From assembly GCA_031262895.1 (NCBI GenBank), contig JAISGW010000065.1, positions 1 through 7,335 of the forward strand: a DNA stretch of 7,335 bases, read 5' to 3'. The position numbers and the translations under genes are program-made. Below, piece after piece: positions 7,029 to 7,335 of this stretch. Below the pieces are notes generated by a model that was given only the letters and a program-made list of their open reading frames with translations, had not been told where the DNA came from and searched no databases. This stretch comes from Tannerella sp. (GTDB lineage: Bacteria > Bacteroidota > Bacteroidia > Bacteroidales > Tannerellaceae). How positions within the stretch are numbered: the stretch's first letter is position 1; each line of letters begins with the position of its first letter.

Positions 7029-7207
7029 ACAGCTGTCGCATAGAGTCTATGACGAGATGATGAAACGAGATAAAAAGTCGAAACTTCTTCGGATATTTCC
7101 GCGACAAAGCTTAGCTTCGTCGAATTTCTCTCGTACTTTGTCAAAGTCTTCTCGGTACTTCGTTGCGACGGACTCGCGAGTTCGCAAAAACAATGTAACG
7201 TTTTGCG
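7029..7207. repeat. Cluster of short perfect and near-perfect palindromes
   Basis: The block contains ACAGCTGT (7029-7036), CATAGA-G-TCTATG (7039-7051), a 21-base near-palindrome with centre T7112 and arms CGACAAAGCT/AGCTTCGTCG (7102-7122, one mismatched pair), ACTTTG-T-CAAAGT (7135-7147) and ACTCGCGAGT (7172-7181). The last sits inside TTGCGA...TCGCAA (7163-7187), and CGCAAAA...TTTTGCG follows (7183-7207). No homologous copy occurs elsewhere in the window, so whether it is a dispersed element, an RNA or a protein remnant is open. Confidence 0.55.
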
Positions 7208-7226
7208 GCGACAATTCAACGTCTTG
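7047..7226 (-). pseudogene. Possible gene remnant: heptad-like minus-strand reading frame with no start codon
   Basis: Reading the minus strand from 7226 to the TAG at 7047 gives about 59 residues of protein-like composition, including QDVELSP followed by QNVTLFL, and KYREDFD followed by KVREKFD, then EAKLCRG, NIRRSFD and FLSRFIISS. The repeats are seven codons (21 bases) long, as in an amphipathic helix. There is no ATG in the frame and no plausible ribosome-binding site; the open frame upstream is a low-complexity Phe/Leu/Ser run from the purine-rich strand. It could be the tail of a degraded gene, a protein-coding repetitive element, or chance. The function is not recognised. Confidence 0.25.
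7183..7207. other. Hairpin CGCAAAA/TTTTGCG competing with an upstream hairpin
   Basis: CGCAAAA (7183-7189) can pair with TTTTGCG (7201-7207). With one bulged A the stem can take in the next C-G pair, leaving an 8-base loop. The same CGCAA bases can instead pair with TTGCG at 7163-7167, giving an alternative hairpin (7163-7187), so the two exclude each other. There is no T-run after it, so it is not an intrinsic terminator. Confidence 0.45.
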
Positions 7227-7291
7227 AGGAAAAATCGGGTCACAGGGAAAAGTTGTGGGGGAAAAGGAAGATAAAAGGAAAAGTAAATAGT

Positions 7292-7299
7292 TAACTTTG
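7292..7299 (+). promoter_or_regulatory. Bacteroidota-type -7 promoter element for the gene starting at 7322
   Basis: TAACTTTG matches TAnnTTTG and is the same octamer as in front of the ABC ATPase gene. It ends 22 bases before the ATG at 7322, a spacing like that of the other genes in the window. A -33 TTTG is not visible in the purine-rich sequence upstream. Confidence 0.5.
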
Positions 7300-7321
7300 T
7301 GGAAAGATAAAAAGGAAAGAG

Positions 7322-7335
7322 ATGACACAAAAACA
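7322..7335 (+). CDS. Start of a further gene, cut by window edge
   Basis: An ATG at 7322 begins a frame reading Met-Thr-Gln-Lys before the window ends. It is preceded by the purine-rich AAGGAAAGAG, a plausible ribosome-binding region, and by a TAACTTTG promoter box 22 bases upstream. Only four full codons are visible, so no product can be suggested; the call rests on the upstream signals. Confidence 0.5.

Larger units (their letters stand above)
6984..7321. other. 338-base gene-poor stretch with a low-GC, palindrome-rich block
   Basis: No confident gene lies here. From left to right it holds two small overlapping inverted repeats next to the Rpn-like stop (6960-7022), a low-GC block rich in palindromes (about 7024-7226), a purine-rich tract (about 7227-7290) and a promoter-like box before the next gene (7292-7299). 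Hand counting gives about 44% GC over 7061-7230, well below the neighbouring genes. One minus-strand frame stays open from 7328 down to a stop at 7047-7049 and its last 60 codons look protein-like, but no ATG starts it. Its nominal start would sit on the promoter and ribosome-binding region of the plus-strand gene. Confidence 0.7.

Noticed and set aside
6991..7227. Plus-strand open frame with TTG start across the palindromic block
   Set aside because: No ATG or ribosome-binding site at its start, Ser/Arg/Lys-rich composition, and the same bases read more like protein on the other strand; nothing supports translation.
7029..7230. CRISPR array as an explanation of the repeats
   Set aside because: There are no identical direct repeats of 24-40 bases with unique spacers. 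The repeats are short palindromes and diverged 21-base units.

Overview
The window looks like chromosomal DNA from a member of the Bacteroidales (Bacteroidota), probably gut- or host-associated, with fairly high GC. Three things support this: PriA, S15, Pta and AckA sequences of Bacteroidales type (family assignments from memory); a small outer-membrane beta-barrel protein with a signal peptide; and repeated use of the Bacteroidota -7 promoter element TAnnTTTG a short distance upstream of gene starts. Genus cannot be fixed from the sequence alone.

Layout. Bases 1-148 hold the N-terminus of an ABC-type ATPase on the minus strand, cut by the window edge. A divergent promoter region (149-302) separates it from a pta-ackA operon (303-2512, genes overlapping by 4 bases), the acetate-producing, ATP-yielding branch of fermentation. 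Next comes rpsO (ribosomal protein S15, 2609-2884) with its own promoter and a strong intrinsic terminator (2920-2947). A new promoter then starts a two-gene unit: a 202-residue outer-membrane beta-barrel protein (3024-3632) and the replication-restart helicase PriA (3637-5910, GTG start, 4 bases after the previous stop). A further promoter-like element precedes an Rpn/PDDEXK-family nuclease-like protein (5952-6983) with a long C-terminal coiled coil. A new plus-strand gene appears to begin at 7322.

Most of the window is ordinary housekeeping sequence. The unusual part is the 338-base gap 6984-7321. A block at about 7024-7230 is much poorer in GC (about 44% by hand count over 7061-7230) and is packed with perfect and near-perfect palindromes. 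It has a three-part TTGCG/CGCAA/TTGCG arrangement that allows two mutually exclusive hairpins, and a 21-base periodicity that reads on the minus strand as heptad-like peptide repeats. It could be a small repetitive or mobile element, a structured RNA, or the remnant of a gene. I cannot decide which from one copy.

Functionally, Pta and AckA act together (acetyl-CoA to acetyl phosphate to acetate plus ATP). S15, PriA and the beta-barrel protein are not obviously linked to them. The beta-barrel protein and PriA seem to be co-transcribed by position only. The Rpn-like protein is an accessory gene beside the unusual intergenic block.
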